Origin: Colletotrichum lupini
Taxonomy: Eukaryota > Ascomycota > Sordariomycetes > Glomerellales > Glomerellaceae
NCBI RefSeq assembly: GCF_023278565.1
Contig: NC_064681.1
Span: forward strand, 2,170,001-2,234,000
Length of the DNA: 64,000 nt
Direction: 5' to 3'
Shown here piece by piece: positions 1 to 9,622 of the stretch (position 1 is its first letter; each line of letters begins with the position of its first letter). The translations under genes were made by a program, and so were the position numbers. Below the pieces are notes generated by a model, which saw only the letters and a program-made list of their open reading frames with translations, was not told the DNA's origin and did no database searches.

Positions 1-1970
1 GGTTGGAGGTGTTGCAAGCTGTGCTGCTGTTGGCCAACTTTGCGCTCCTCCGACCCGTCCCCCCCGGTCTATGGTGAGTTGTGTCCCCTCCCAGCCGAGC
101 GTATTATGAGTAGTGATGCTGACAAGTTGACAGGTACATCATCGGCGTTGCTGTGCGCTTGGCTGTGGATCTTGGCTTGCACTACGAAGACGGAAGCGAC
201 GTAGAGCCGGCAATGCGGGATCTAATCAAGGATGAGAACGGCGAAGTCAACGAAGCGAGGAACGCCCAGTCACGCGAGAGGGGCCGACGACTTTACATCC
301 GCGACATGAGGCGGAGGCTTTGGTGGTGCACCTACTCCTTGGATCGACTAGTGAGCACCTGCGTCGGACGACCATTCGGCATTAGCGATCAGGTCATCAC
401 GACAGAATTTCCTTCGCTCTTGGATGATCAGTACATCGCATCGACTGGATTCTTGGAGATGCCTGCCGACTCATCCGAACCGAGCTACAAGCACGTAGCT
501 TACCATTACTTCAAGCTGCGGTTGTTGCAATCCGAGATCCTCCAAGTGCTGCAATATAACCAGACACAAGTCGTGCGGGCCTCGGGCCAGAACCTGACCA
601 ACTCGGACATGCACACTCATCTGCCGTCGCCGTTTCTCGTCAAGTTCGACTCCTTCCGCTCGTGGCGCATCGACATCGACCGCAGGTTGTACCAGTGGAA
701 GAACTCAGCGCCGACGCGGGAAAAGACGGGTGTGGCGTTTTCGACCGAATTCCTGGAGCTCAACTACTGGCAGGCCATCATCATGCTCTACCGCCAGAGC
801 CTGAGCGTGCCCGTCATGTTCGAGGGCGAGTACAACACCTCCACCGAAGTGAACAGCCCGACAGCGTTCCAGGCGGAGCTGCGGGAGGACGAGGACAGGA
901 TCTATCTCAAGGTCGCCGAAGCCGGGCAAAAGATTCTTCGTATCTACCGCCAGCTGCACTTGAGCGGGCTGGTCAGCTATACGTATCTGTCAACTCATCA
1001 TCTTTTCATGGCTGGCATATCCTACCTCTACGCCATCTGGCACTCGCCTATTGTCAGAAGCCGACTGGTAAGTCGATTTCTCTGATTTTGAAGTCAATCG
1101 AAATAGCTCTAATCCGTAATGATACAGACAATGGACGAAGTCGACTTCACTATCCTGGCGGCCAAGTCTGTCTTCACCGACCTGATCGACAAGTGCCCAC
1201 CGGCTGAGACCTGCCGCGACGCCTTTGACCGCACCGCAAAGGCCACCATCAAGATGGCCAACTCGACCGGGGGCTTCAACTCGGTCCCCCCACGCAAGAT
1301 GCGTGAGAGACAATTCGAGTGGAGCTCCGCCTCAGGCGACGGGGCATCGACGTCGACTGCGAGCGTCGCACCTCGCCGCCGCCACCAGCAACACCAGTCG
1401 TCGGGCCAGGGCAACTTCCAGATGGACATGGCGCTGTCCGATACCCTCTCGTCGCCAAGCCTCTCTGTTGCCGGTGACCTCCCACCACGCCATTCCCCGC
1501 GCGCAACGGACTCCAATATGATGGCCCCCAGCCAGGGCAGCCCCTCGGAAATCGACCCTTCTTTCGTGGCCTCGCCGCCAGTGCCTCGTCGTGTGGCGAC
1601 TCAGCGAACCAGTAGCGGCGGATCCTTTTTGAATCAGCAGCAGCAGCCGCAGCAAGGGTCGTCATCGTATGGCGTAGCCGACTACCCAGACATCCAAACC
1701 ATGGATTTCTTCCAGAGTTTGCAGGGTGGTAACCCCAACGGCGAGCTCGGTGGGTCCGGAGATGTGACGACGCCGCAGCTTGACCTGGGATTCGGCATCA
1801 ACTGGGATAACATGCACCACGACTTCAGCGAAGGCCAGCAGATGAATATTTTCGACGGCTTCTTCTTTGGAGGACAGCAGCAGTCACAGGCGCAGCAACA
1901 GCAACAGCAACAGTCCCCGGATCAGCAGCAGGGTCCAAACGGCAACGCTAATGGGCGAAACGGGATGTGA
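1..1970 (+). CDS. Zn2Cys6-type fungal transcription factor, 5' partial
   Basis: Exons are ..1-73, 134-1067 and 1128-1970; introns start GTGAGT and GTAAGT and end in CAG. The frame enters at base 3, leaving 615 visible residues; the start and any DNA-binding zinc cluster lie left of the window. The visible part begins in the middle-homology domain (Fungal_trans): a Leu-rich stretch, then GVAVRLAVDLGLHYED, RRRLWWCTYSLDRLVS and GRPFGISDQ, all hallmarks of that domain. The last third is low complexity, with Ser/Pro-rich segments, Gln runs and an acidic/aromatic patch (DLGFGINWD) that could be an activation region; this role is inferred. The family works in the nucleus as sequence-specific regulators. 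I cannot name targets or an orthologue without the N-terminus. Confidence 0.9.
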
Positions 1971-2017
1971 AGAGGATGAGACAAGCCAGAAATGAAAGAA
2001 AGAGAAAAGAGAAAATG

Positions 2018-2072
2018 GCACGACGCCGGCGGCCTCTTGGAAAGAGATTGTTCCACGATGACGCCTCCGTGC
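2018..2072 (+). repeat. Structured direct repeat, copy 1 (possible RNA element)
   Basis: The copy shares CACGACGCCGGCGGCCTC at its 5' side and GACGCCTCCGTG at its 3' side with the copy at 2171-2217, while the middle differs. It can fold as outer stem CACG/CGTG, inner stem GGCG/CGCC and apical stem TGGAA/TTCCA. A separate small inverted repeat GCTAG/CTAGC follows at 2071-2090. Distance from the stop codon (about 50 nt) suggests it is in the 3' UTR of the transcription factor mRNA. The fold was drawn by eye. Confidence 0.55.
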
Positions 2073-2170
2073 TAGAAATGCATTGCTAGCCCTTATGATG
2101 ATACCAACACAAAACGAAAACGGCTGGGAAACGCCAAAAAATGGAAGGGCTGGCGTGTGTGTGTATAGGT

Positions 2171-2217
2171 CACGACGCCGGCGGCCTCTGGGAGAAATCC
2201 CAGTTGACGCCTCCGTG
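2171..2217 (+). repeat. Structured direct repeat, copy 2 with GAAA-capped stem
   Basis: This is the second copy of the element at 2018-2072. The outer CACG/CGTG and inner GGCG/CGCC pairings are kept. The apical stem is CTGGGA (2188-2193) and TCCCAG (2198-2203), closed by a GAAA loop, so both strands of the apical stem differ from copy 1 in a compensating way. A perfect 7-bp hairpin (CCTCTCT, loop GTATG, AGAGAGG) follows at 2233-2251. Confidence 0.55.
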
Positions 2218-3231
2218 CCGGACACGCCATATCCTCTCTGTATGAGAGAGGAAGACGCCAGCCGGGCTTCATGACTTACAGTATATTATAATGTGACGAA
2301 CCATGCCCGTACGAAAGATACGGACACAGCCCAAAACGGATCAGAAAAAGCAGGGATGGCAGGCAAGACCTTTTTTTATTTTTTTACTATTTACGAACCG
2401 GATTGGCAAAAGGAGGGCATCAGATCTTGTTCAACTCACAACACAAAAAGGAAAACTCGGTGCGGTCAGATGTATATTGCGTGGATGGACATACTCAAAA
2501 ATGAACGGCGAGAGCGGTTTCGTGTTGAGACGGAAAATGGGGGAGGGAGGCTGGTTCCGTGGGCGCAAGGAAAATCTGTTGCTTGCAGTCTGATTTGGTA
2601 TACCCAGAAAAGCGAGTTGAGTGGAAGGGAAGGGGGGGTTAGATGTGAAGTAGTGAGCGTGAAGGGAGGAGAGCCGGCGAGACTCGTCAATTCTTCTACT
2701 TAGATATCCCCTTGTTGGACTGAATGAGGAAATGGATATTGGATTCGCCTCTCTCCCTCTCTCATCGCCAGATTGATCGTGTCGTGACATTCGAGAAAGC
2801 GTCAGTACCTCACCGAGCAACGCAAGACCAAAGTCGAATCAGAAACCTCTCACCGCCATTATACATGAACTACTTTTCAGGCAAAACCAAAAAGGAAAGG
2901 AAAGGAAAGGAAGGGGAATAAACTCAACCTGAACTCCACGCCACTGCCCGAAGTGGAACAACGCGCCCCTCAGAGTTCATTGGAGTATTCGGTTTTTTTT
3001 TTTTTTTTTAACCAACCCGACTTACCTCGCACACAGCTTGACCTGATCTCGCCGACGTGAACGGGTGCTGCTGTGCCGGTGACGGGAAAGGGGGTTAGAT
3101 CCCCTAGGTAGGTAGCTTTGGGAGTTCGAGGAAGGGGGGAAGGCGGTGGGAGGGGACGACGAGGTAAGGAGAGAGTGCAGGTGCTGGTGGGTCGTGCTAT
3201 AGTCGGATGGGATGAGGCGGGTCGGAGTGGG

Positions 3232-3248
3232 AGCTCCCCTGGGGAGCT
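3232..3248. repeat. 17-bp palindrome AGCTCCCC-T-GGGGAGCT
   Basis: Two 8-bp arms are separated by one base and contain CCCCT, the stress-response-element core, on one strand. It lies between convergent 3' ends, so a promoter role is not favoured. The structure is visible; a function is not. Confidence 0.4.
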
Positions 3249-3596
3249 ACTTCACTACAGCTCAGCTTTCTACATTGGCTGGACTGGCCGACGATGAATG
3301 TCGTTACTTTTACATGGGCTGATGTGCACAACAAGTACAATCAAGTCAAACTTATAGCTGCGTAGCTCAAAAGTCCAATACCCTAACACGGGTTGTGAAA
3401 CGTACACGATTCCGTACCGGCAAGTCTTTACTGATGTTACAAACCCAACACCATGCCAGCTTGATTATCCATACTTCAAAGATGGCTCAACCCTCGCACA
3501 GCCAACACTAAGACTCTGCTGACACCTCATCAGCCACTCCTGCTAGGTTATCCTCAAGGTCCCCAAAAAGATAAATAGAGTATCGACTGCGTCATC

Positions 3597-4600
3597 CTAC
3601 TCCCGCTTACTCTCCTGCCCGTTACCGTTACTGTTGGGCCGAGCCATCTGTCCAAAGAGCAAGGTGAGAGGATATCCAAAGAAGGCGCCGACAACGCACA
3701 TCGCAGTTGCCAAGAGGGTCCAGGCGTGCCAGGCCCAGTACCCGAAGAAGGGAGCGATGAACTTGAGCCACTCGCCGACCTGGTAGTGATCCTCCTGGCT
3801 GACGATGAACTGGCGCTGGCGGGTGCCGACGGAGGCGTCGTCACCGTAGCCGCGAGGCAACGGGTTGCCGTTGGCGTCGATTGTGCGGGTCTCTAGGCGG
3901 AGGACAACGACGAAGTCGACGGGTGCCGAGTAGAAGGGAACGAACCATAGGCGGAAGTCTTGGCGCATCTTGACGTAGAGCAAGTTTGTTTTTTGGTCTT
4001 GGACTGTAAGGGGGTTAGCATGTCTTATCTCTCTTGTAAAAAGGCTCCCCAGTACAGCTTCTCTGCTGGGAGATAGCTGGCCAGGCATAGAACATACCAG
4101 AAGACTCAATCTCCATTTCAATATTGGGGCTCAAGATGCGGTACCAGCGGTAAATCATGAGGACCAACCAACGCGAGTTGATGGTGAAGAGGAACGGGAT
4201 CTGGATGTTGCCAAAGGACGGTACATGGCAGAATGGGTGGGTGAAGGAGGCGTCCTCGGTGAAGTTGGAATAGAGGGCATTCTGCTGCTTCTCTGGGGAT
4301 CCCTGGACCAGGTCCCGGATGACGGTCTTGATCTCCTTGACTATAGTCGGATGTTTGTCAGTGAGGGGGACACTTTCGATTTGTCTAGCTAATATGGGAG
4401 GCCGTGCAGAAACAAGGAAGGGAACATGGCTCAACGGCTCAAGACTGAAAAGTTCATAGCTGTTGGGTTGCAGGCTTGGGGGATGGCATCCTGGGCCGTG
4501 ATCTGCAGCTGGGGTTGATACAGGTGTCGGCAGCGAGGCGTTGCCGTCTTCTCGGGAGTGTTATGTGTATGGGTGACGTCTGCGTACCTGGATGATCCAT
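3597..4600 (-). CDS. SigF-like NTF2-like family protein
   Basis: Exons in transcript order are 4600-4588, 4340-4098 and 4003-3597, giving 220 residues. The first exon is only 13 nt (MDHP plus one base); the second intron has a clear TGCTAAC branch site. The protein begins MDHPVKEIKTVIRDL and shows the NTF2-like fold pattern of this fungal family: SFTHPFCHVPSF, INSRWL..IYRWYRILSP, then DFRLWFVPFYSAP and SQEDHYQVGEWLKFI. A hydrophobic C-terminal stretch (about residues 175-205) may sit in a membrane. The family is common in ascomycetes and named for similarity to a sterigmatocystin-associated protein; no reaction is established. Nothing nearby suggests a biosynthetic cluster. Confidence 0.85.
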
Positions 4601-6312
4601 CTTACGCTCGTGTCAGCGTCAAGTCGAGAGAAAAACGTATTATTATTTGCCGTGTGCAGCTCAAAAGTCGTAGAGTGTCTACTTCAAGCTTTTGAACGGA
4701 TCGATTGGTCTTGTTGAGTTCACCGATGCTCAAGTGGAATCCGGTTCGTGATGTTTGCGTGGGAAGAGCGGGAGGTGCTGTTATCTTGTGTTTGAGAACA
4801 ACACAGACGTTCGAGTTTTGGGTGGGAAAGGATCAACGTCACAGGGAAACGCACAGAGACGATGAAAAGGGGAGGGAAATGTCAAACGTTAAAAGGGAGG
4901 GAGAGGGCGCCTGAGCTAGGTACTCGGAGCTATATGTCGGCCGCGGGAAGGATGGAGATGGGAGCTATGATGTCTCACAAGCCAAACGCCTAGAGCTCCT
5001 AGAGGTGAGGTGGTGAGAGAGGTACCTTGGGTACAGTACCTGGCGTCAAAGGTGGCAGAATCGGAATTGGAGAGCAAGTCTGGTCCGCAATTGCCGGATT
5101 AGGAACGTGCCTGTGCCCGATCGTTTGATTTGTCTCGTGAAGAATTGGATACCTATCTCGTACCTGAGGTGTGGGAAGTTGTGGCGCTCTTACCCACGTC
5201 CGGGAAGCCGAAGCTCGCAGGGTGATGTCATTCTGAAACTATTTGGGAGCATGGCGTACCCTCCACACAAGTCCGGGGAAAGCATGTGAAATGCGGCTCC
5301 TGCTGCCGTCATTGGCCAATCCCATGGACAGCACTTACCAGTGCATTATTTACTTACTGTAGTACCCTAGCTTGACTTGACGGGGAAGAGCTTACAAGCA
5401 AGGTACCTGGCATCCACCTAGCTAGGTATTGCTCAGATCATCGTCGATCTTTAGTACTTACACCTTGCAGTACCTTACCCTGGCTGCAGGTTCCCAAGAA
5501 CGACGATGCTACGGCTGCAAGCAACCGGCAATCACTCTTAGGTCCGATATTTCAGTGATCAGTAAACTGACGGCTTCGGCCTTAGCATTTCGTCAATGGC
5601 TTCAGTAAGTAGGAGCAATCAGATGAAATGGAAAGAATAAGTAGTCCAGATTATATATCCGTGCCTTGGTATCAATCGCCTTTCCGCCTCGTCACTCAAA
5701 AAACAACCTCGAATCCCCCGCTATTTCCTTCAGATGTCCGGTCTTATGTATGCAAGACACAATGTGACGTCGCCCGGAATATAGCAGCCTCCTCACATCG
5801 CGCACCGGCTACCGAGGCAGCACCAGCACCACAATTGCCCATCCATTGGCGTGATAACCCGATCATGGGATCACCTCAATCCGCCGTATTCGGGAAGTAA
5901 TTCAAGATCATCCAATATCCCTCCCAGCGTATGGGAATACGGACTTTAGTATCGTAACCGAACACGTCCTTCGGCACCATCCTGCTGTCCGGAGTCACCC
6001 CACACTTTGATCTTCCATCTGACACTTCCCCCATCTTTCCTAGTCATTCCCTTCCCGCTCCGATCGGTATGCCCGGTATCCACGTGCCCATCCATGTTTG
6101 ACGTACAATCGCCCTAGTATATCATCCATCCATCCATACCGACAAAAAAGGTTCGTACAACATCGCTCATCGCTCACGTGAATATGCCGCACTCACAGCA
6201 CCGTAGCAGAATCTATTACAAACAAGGTCCCAACAAAAGTCCAGTCGCTAGAAAGGAAAAAGGAAGGAAAAAACGCGATTTTGTACGTTGGATAGGTAAG
6301 TAGGCCAACACC
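4601..6312. other. Intergenic region
   Basis: It contains the promoter of the SigF-like gene (left end) and the 3' flank of the membrane-protein gene (right end). GGTACC- and CCTAGCTAGG-like short motifs recur (around 5020-5045 and 5390-5480), as elsewhere between genes here. The open frame at 5628-5900 has no family features. Confidence 0.5.
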
Positions 6313-6873
6313 TCAGTAGTCCCGGCTCCCACGCCGGCTCTCTCCCCGGTGACTGTGCCGCCGCGAGCTACTATGGCGCCGTCTCCTTCTATCCGACGGC
6401 GAATGCTCCTCAATCACCACAACCTCGTCTTCCTCATCATCCGTCACGATCCTCGGCGGCGGAGCTCGACTATGTCTCCGCTCTTGCATCGGCGGCGGCG
6501 GCGCTGCCTCAACAATAATCGGACCGCCCGGTGCCGGCGGCCTGCTCACGCTCTCCCTAACCCTCACCTCCTCCGTCGCAATCACCCTCGCCCGCGGACT
6601 GCGGTGTTTACGGTGGCGGTGCCGGCTCTTTGACCGCTGCCGCCGCACCGAGACGACCGACGCGGTACCCGTGTATACCGACGACGACGAGGCCTCTACC
6701 GGCCGGCCAAAGTTGAGGCAGGTGTAGACCATCCACAACACGAGCAGAAACCCCGCGACGGCGCCGAGGGTAATGCCCACAATTGCACCGGCGCCGAGGC
6801 TCGACCAGCCGCCGTACGTGGCGGGAACGACGACGACGCCGTTCGTGGTGGTTTGGCGAGGAAGGAGGGGCAT
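6313..6873 (-). CDS. Single-pass membrane protein with basic Ser/Arg-rich tail
   Basis: This is an intronless gene of 186 residues. A short N-terminal part (MPLLPRQTTTNGVVVVPATY) is followed by a Gly/Ala-rich transmembrane segment at about residues 28-51 ending in WMVYTCLNFG. The rest is a cytosol-type tail: basic Arg/Ser/His clusters, a Pro-rich stretch, an acidic patch (DDEEDEVVVIEEHSP) and a final His/Arg/Ser region. No catalytic motif is visible. The pattern of one membrane helix, CLNFG, an Arg/Ser-rich segment and an EEHSP-type acidic motif resembles small conserved hypothetical proteins of sordariomycetes; I know no function. The start is the first ATG, immediately preceded by an unusual GC/GA tract. 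Confidence 0.7.
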   Translation of the reverse strand: MPLLPRQTTTNGVVVVPATYGGWSSLGAGAIVGITLGAVAGFLLVLWMVYTCLNFGRPVEASSSSVYTGTASVVSVRRQRSKSRHRHRKHRSPRARVIATEEVRVRESVSRPPAPGGPIIVEAAPPPPMQERRHSRAPPPRIVTDDEEDEVVVIEEHSPSDRRRRRHSSSRRHSHRGESRRGSRDY

Positions 6874-8167
6874 CGTTCTCTCTCTCTCTCGCGCGCGCGC
6901 GCGCCTTAGGTCAGAAAAGCTTGGGATGAGGCGTGATTTCTTGATGGCGTATGGTCCGTGGCGCGACGGTTAGACTCGCGCGCAGTCGTAGGGCAAAAGT
7001 CGCCTGCAGGTACGCAGTGACGGTGGATCGGATCGGTCGTTTGTTCGTAGGGCTGCCTGCACGGCTCGTGAGAGTTGTCGCAAATGTTTGTCGGATGATG
7101 CGGCCAAGTGGCGATGGAAATGCACGTGAAGACGTTGGAAAACGAAAGGATTCAGGCTAGTAGCCCAAGGTTGTGCCGAACAGCGAGCGCGCGCGTCGGC
7201 GGTCTTTGGGTTGAACGGCTTTGGCTCCGACGTTGCAGCGTCGCAAAGCCTGAGACAGATTCCGAGCGCTTGGCCGAGGGGCGCCGAGTCGATGGCGACA
7301 AGAAGAATATCGATCTAATCCGTGGATCAGTCCACGAAAATGGCGGGTCGAGAAATGGCAAATTCAATGTCTGAGGCGATGGTTCAGTCCCATCAGGAAA
7401 GAATGCGGGAAGCGGATTGCTTAGCAAGGCTGTTGGGTGAGAGAAGTAGGCGGGAGACGAGGGAGGGATGGATGGGATTCATGGAAGAGAATGGATGGAT
7501 GGAAGGCGCGGAGGGACGGGACGGGTGAGACTGAAGGGCGGGCATGCGACGTGTGATTGGAGCGCTGCGCCATTAGTTGCGTCTGCGCGACACCACCCGC
7601 AGTTTGCGCCTGCCTGTCACCTAAGCACCTAAGGTACACACTACACTGACAAGTGAAGTAAAGGCTTCCACTTGTGCCTGTCGTGCCTGCCTGGCGCACA
7701 TCATCGCGGGAAACACGGATTCTGGCGTGGGTGCCACAAAGGGCGCCTTTCCCAACTGGGTGCAAAACGGGATAGCTCAGCGCGCCTATTGGACTGTGGG
7801 AAACCCCCCGTTTGGTCCACTGAAAGCCCGGGCCGAGGCAGGGGTCGAGCTCTGCGTTGCTGCTCAGCAACCACTATTAAGTTCAACAGCCAACTTCCCC
7901 GCTTGCCTGTGTCTTGGGGAACCTCATTACGACTTGAGAGGAAATGCTTCGTTTGACTCGTTTGACACGCAGCGTTTCCCTTGTCAATCAGCGTCTCACT
8001 CCGAATGCTTTGTCAAAATATCGTCATTGCCAGGCTGGCTAAGATAACTATGTGCAAGAAATCCCCTTCCAATCCGCCCATCTCTTCGCAAAGAGCTCAC
8101 TCAATTCCGGCCATGAAACCCTTCTTTACCGTTCTCAACTATGACGGTGGCACGGCTTGCCCGAACT
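6874..8167. other. Intergenic region (promoter of membrane-protein gene; 3' flank of AA12-type gene)
   Basis: Apart from the GC/GA tract next to the start codon, nothing gene-like was recognised. The frames at 7152-7427 and 7421-7870 (-) have no conserved pattern. Confidence 0.5.
6877..6904. repeat. (TC)7 followed by (CG)7 tract at the start codon of the membrane-protein gene
   Basis: TC repeats (6877-6890) run into alternating CG (6890-6904). On the coding strand this reads (GC)n(GA)n ending a few bases before the ATG at 6873. Alternating CG is the classic Z-DNA-forming sequence and GA/TC tracts are common promoter elements; an effect here is inferred. Confidence 0.8.
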
Positions 8168-9622
8168 CTAAGCAGGTACCGTAAGAACGAAAAGCTCGCC
8201 AGTAGAGTCGCTAAGCATAAACAACCTGCCCTTCTTGTCAAACGCAAGGCCAACAGGCCGGAAGCAGCTTCCGGGGCAAACAGCGTTGTTGACGTTCCAC
8301 GCAATTCTAACCTCGGCCGTCTTGCTGGTAGACGCAGCAAGCGGCTGTCCGTTGGCACCAAAGTCGACTCTGCTGAGACGGTAGCCGTCGCCGGGGGAGC
8401 GATTCCTGTAAACATCGTTAACGTTTGTTGCATCACGTCCACAATCCGGAAGCACTTACCAGCTACCGTGGAAGGAAATGTAGGCGGATGATCCATTGGG
8501 GGAGAACTTGATATCCAGCGGCGCCATGTGGGCCTGGAAAGTGAGCCGCGGTGGTGTGGGAACAGTCTGGCAGTACTGGTCTGTGACGCTGCCAGTGGCG
8601 TTTCCCTGGATAACCTGGCTTCCCACCTTCACGTTGGGTACGCCCGTGACGGTGCTGGTCTCCCAGACGGCGAAGCAGTTGGGGTAGCCATAGTTTGCAC
8701 CCTTCTGTGGGTTCGACGCAGCTCTGTAGCTGCCGTGGTAGTTGAGTTCCTCGCCAGGGTTGTCGTTGTGAATGTCGACTCCGTTGCGGTCCATGTTGTC
8801 CAGAGAGTTCTCGACAGACCACTGAAATAACATTAGCTGACTGAAGGCTCTGCGAGTATGCACCAGGCACTTACAATGCCTCCGTCCAGGGGGTTCTCTC
8901 CAACACCAACACTGTTTCGCAGTCCCCACCCAAAGAGTTCTCCCGTCGTGTAGTCCACAGCGCTGCCCGTCAATTTCGTGAGATCAAAGGCACGAATTTG
9001 ACTGCGGCCGGATGAAGCCTCGGCGGTTGGAAGGTCGAGGTTCGGAGCGGAGCCGCGGGAAACTAGCAAGACGTTCGGCTTATCTTTAGGGATCAGCAAC
9101 GTGCGGCTCTGGTGACCAGTCTGCGTCATGCCGTTGATGATGGACCTCGCCTGTCCAACAGTGCCGGCAGCAGCGTCGTAAGGGTACGCGAACACTTCGG
9201 ATGCCGTTGCCGCATAGATGGTCTTGCCGTCGGCAGACAGGGCCAAGCCATGAGCGAGCTAGACAAGGGCAGGTCAGTTGCTACGTTGGTCATGAAGAGG
9301 CAGACGGGATGGCTCGGCTTCCTACATTCGTGTTGGATATGAGGGTCTTCTGAGAAGCCACGCAGACGTTTACTCCGCCGTTGTCTGTGAGCTTGACGTA
9401 CTTGACACCCGTGCCTCCTTGCTCGGCGATGAGCAGGTTGCCCAGAGTGTCAAACTGCAGACTGCGGGGCCTTGACAGCCCGTTAAGGATGAGCCTGGAG
9501 CTGTATCCCGCGGCCAGCTGGGGTTGCGCGACGGGAGTGAGGTTTGCGCACTGAGCGGCGACTGTCGAGAACAGAGCTGCGCCCACGGCAGCAAACGCTG
9601 CGAGGGATGTGATGGGTGCCAT
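8168..9622 (-). CDS. Secreted AA12/L-sorbosone dehydrogenase-type enzyme
   Basis: Exons in order are 9622-9326, 9258-8875, 8821-8460 and 8405-8168, giving 426 residues. A signal peptide (about residues 1-23, ending TVAAQC) predicts secretion. The body shows the six-bladed beta-propeller pattern of sorbosone dehydrogenase/AA12: GLSRPRSLQFDTLGNLLIAE near the start, HGLALSADGKTIYAAT, GWGLRNSVGV, then a block with NPGEELNYHG, GANYGYPNCFAVW and APLDIKFSP, and FRPVGLAFDKKGRLFMLSD at the end. Characterised AA12 members use pyrroloquinoline quinone to oxidise sugars; substrate and cofactor here are inferred. There is no cellulose-binding module and no cytochrome domain. The third splice splits the Trp codon of FHGSW. 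Confidence 0.88.

Larger units (their letters stand above)
1971..3596. other. Intergenic region between convergent genes, with structured elements
   Basis: No gene is supported here; it lies between the 3' ends of the transcription factor and the SigF-like gene. It holds a two-copy structured element near 2018-2072 and 2171-2217, two further hairpins, a run of 17 T at 2993-3009, the motif CCTAGGTAGGTAG at 3103-3115 and a 17-bp palindrome around 3232-3248. The open frames here have no family features and look like chance. Confidence 0.6.

Noticed and set aside
2018..2217. The structured repeats as a known self-cleaving ribozyme
   Set aside because: No CTGANGA/GAAA hammerhead core, no twister or HDV core words could be placed on the fold, so I only call it a structured repeat.
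3597..9622. A secondary-metabolite gene cluster around the SigF-like and AA12-type genes
   Set aside because: No polyketide synthase, NRPS, terpene cyclase or P450 is present; the neighbours are unrelated.
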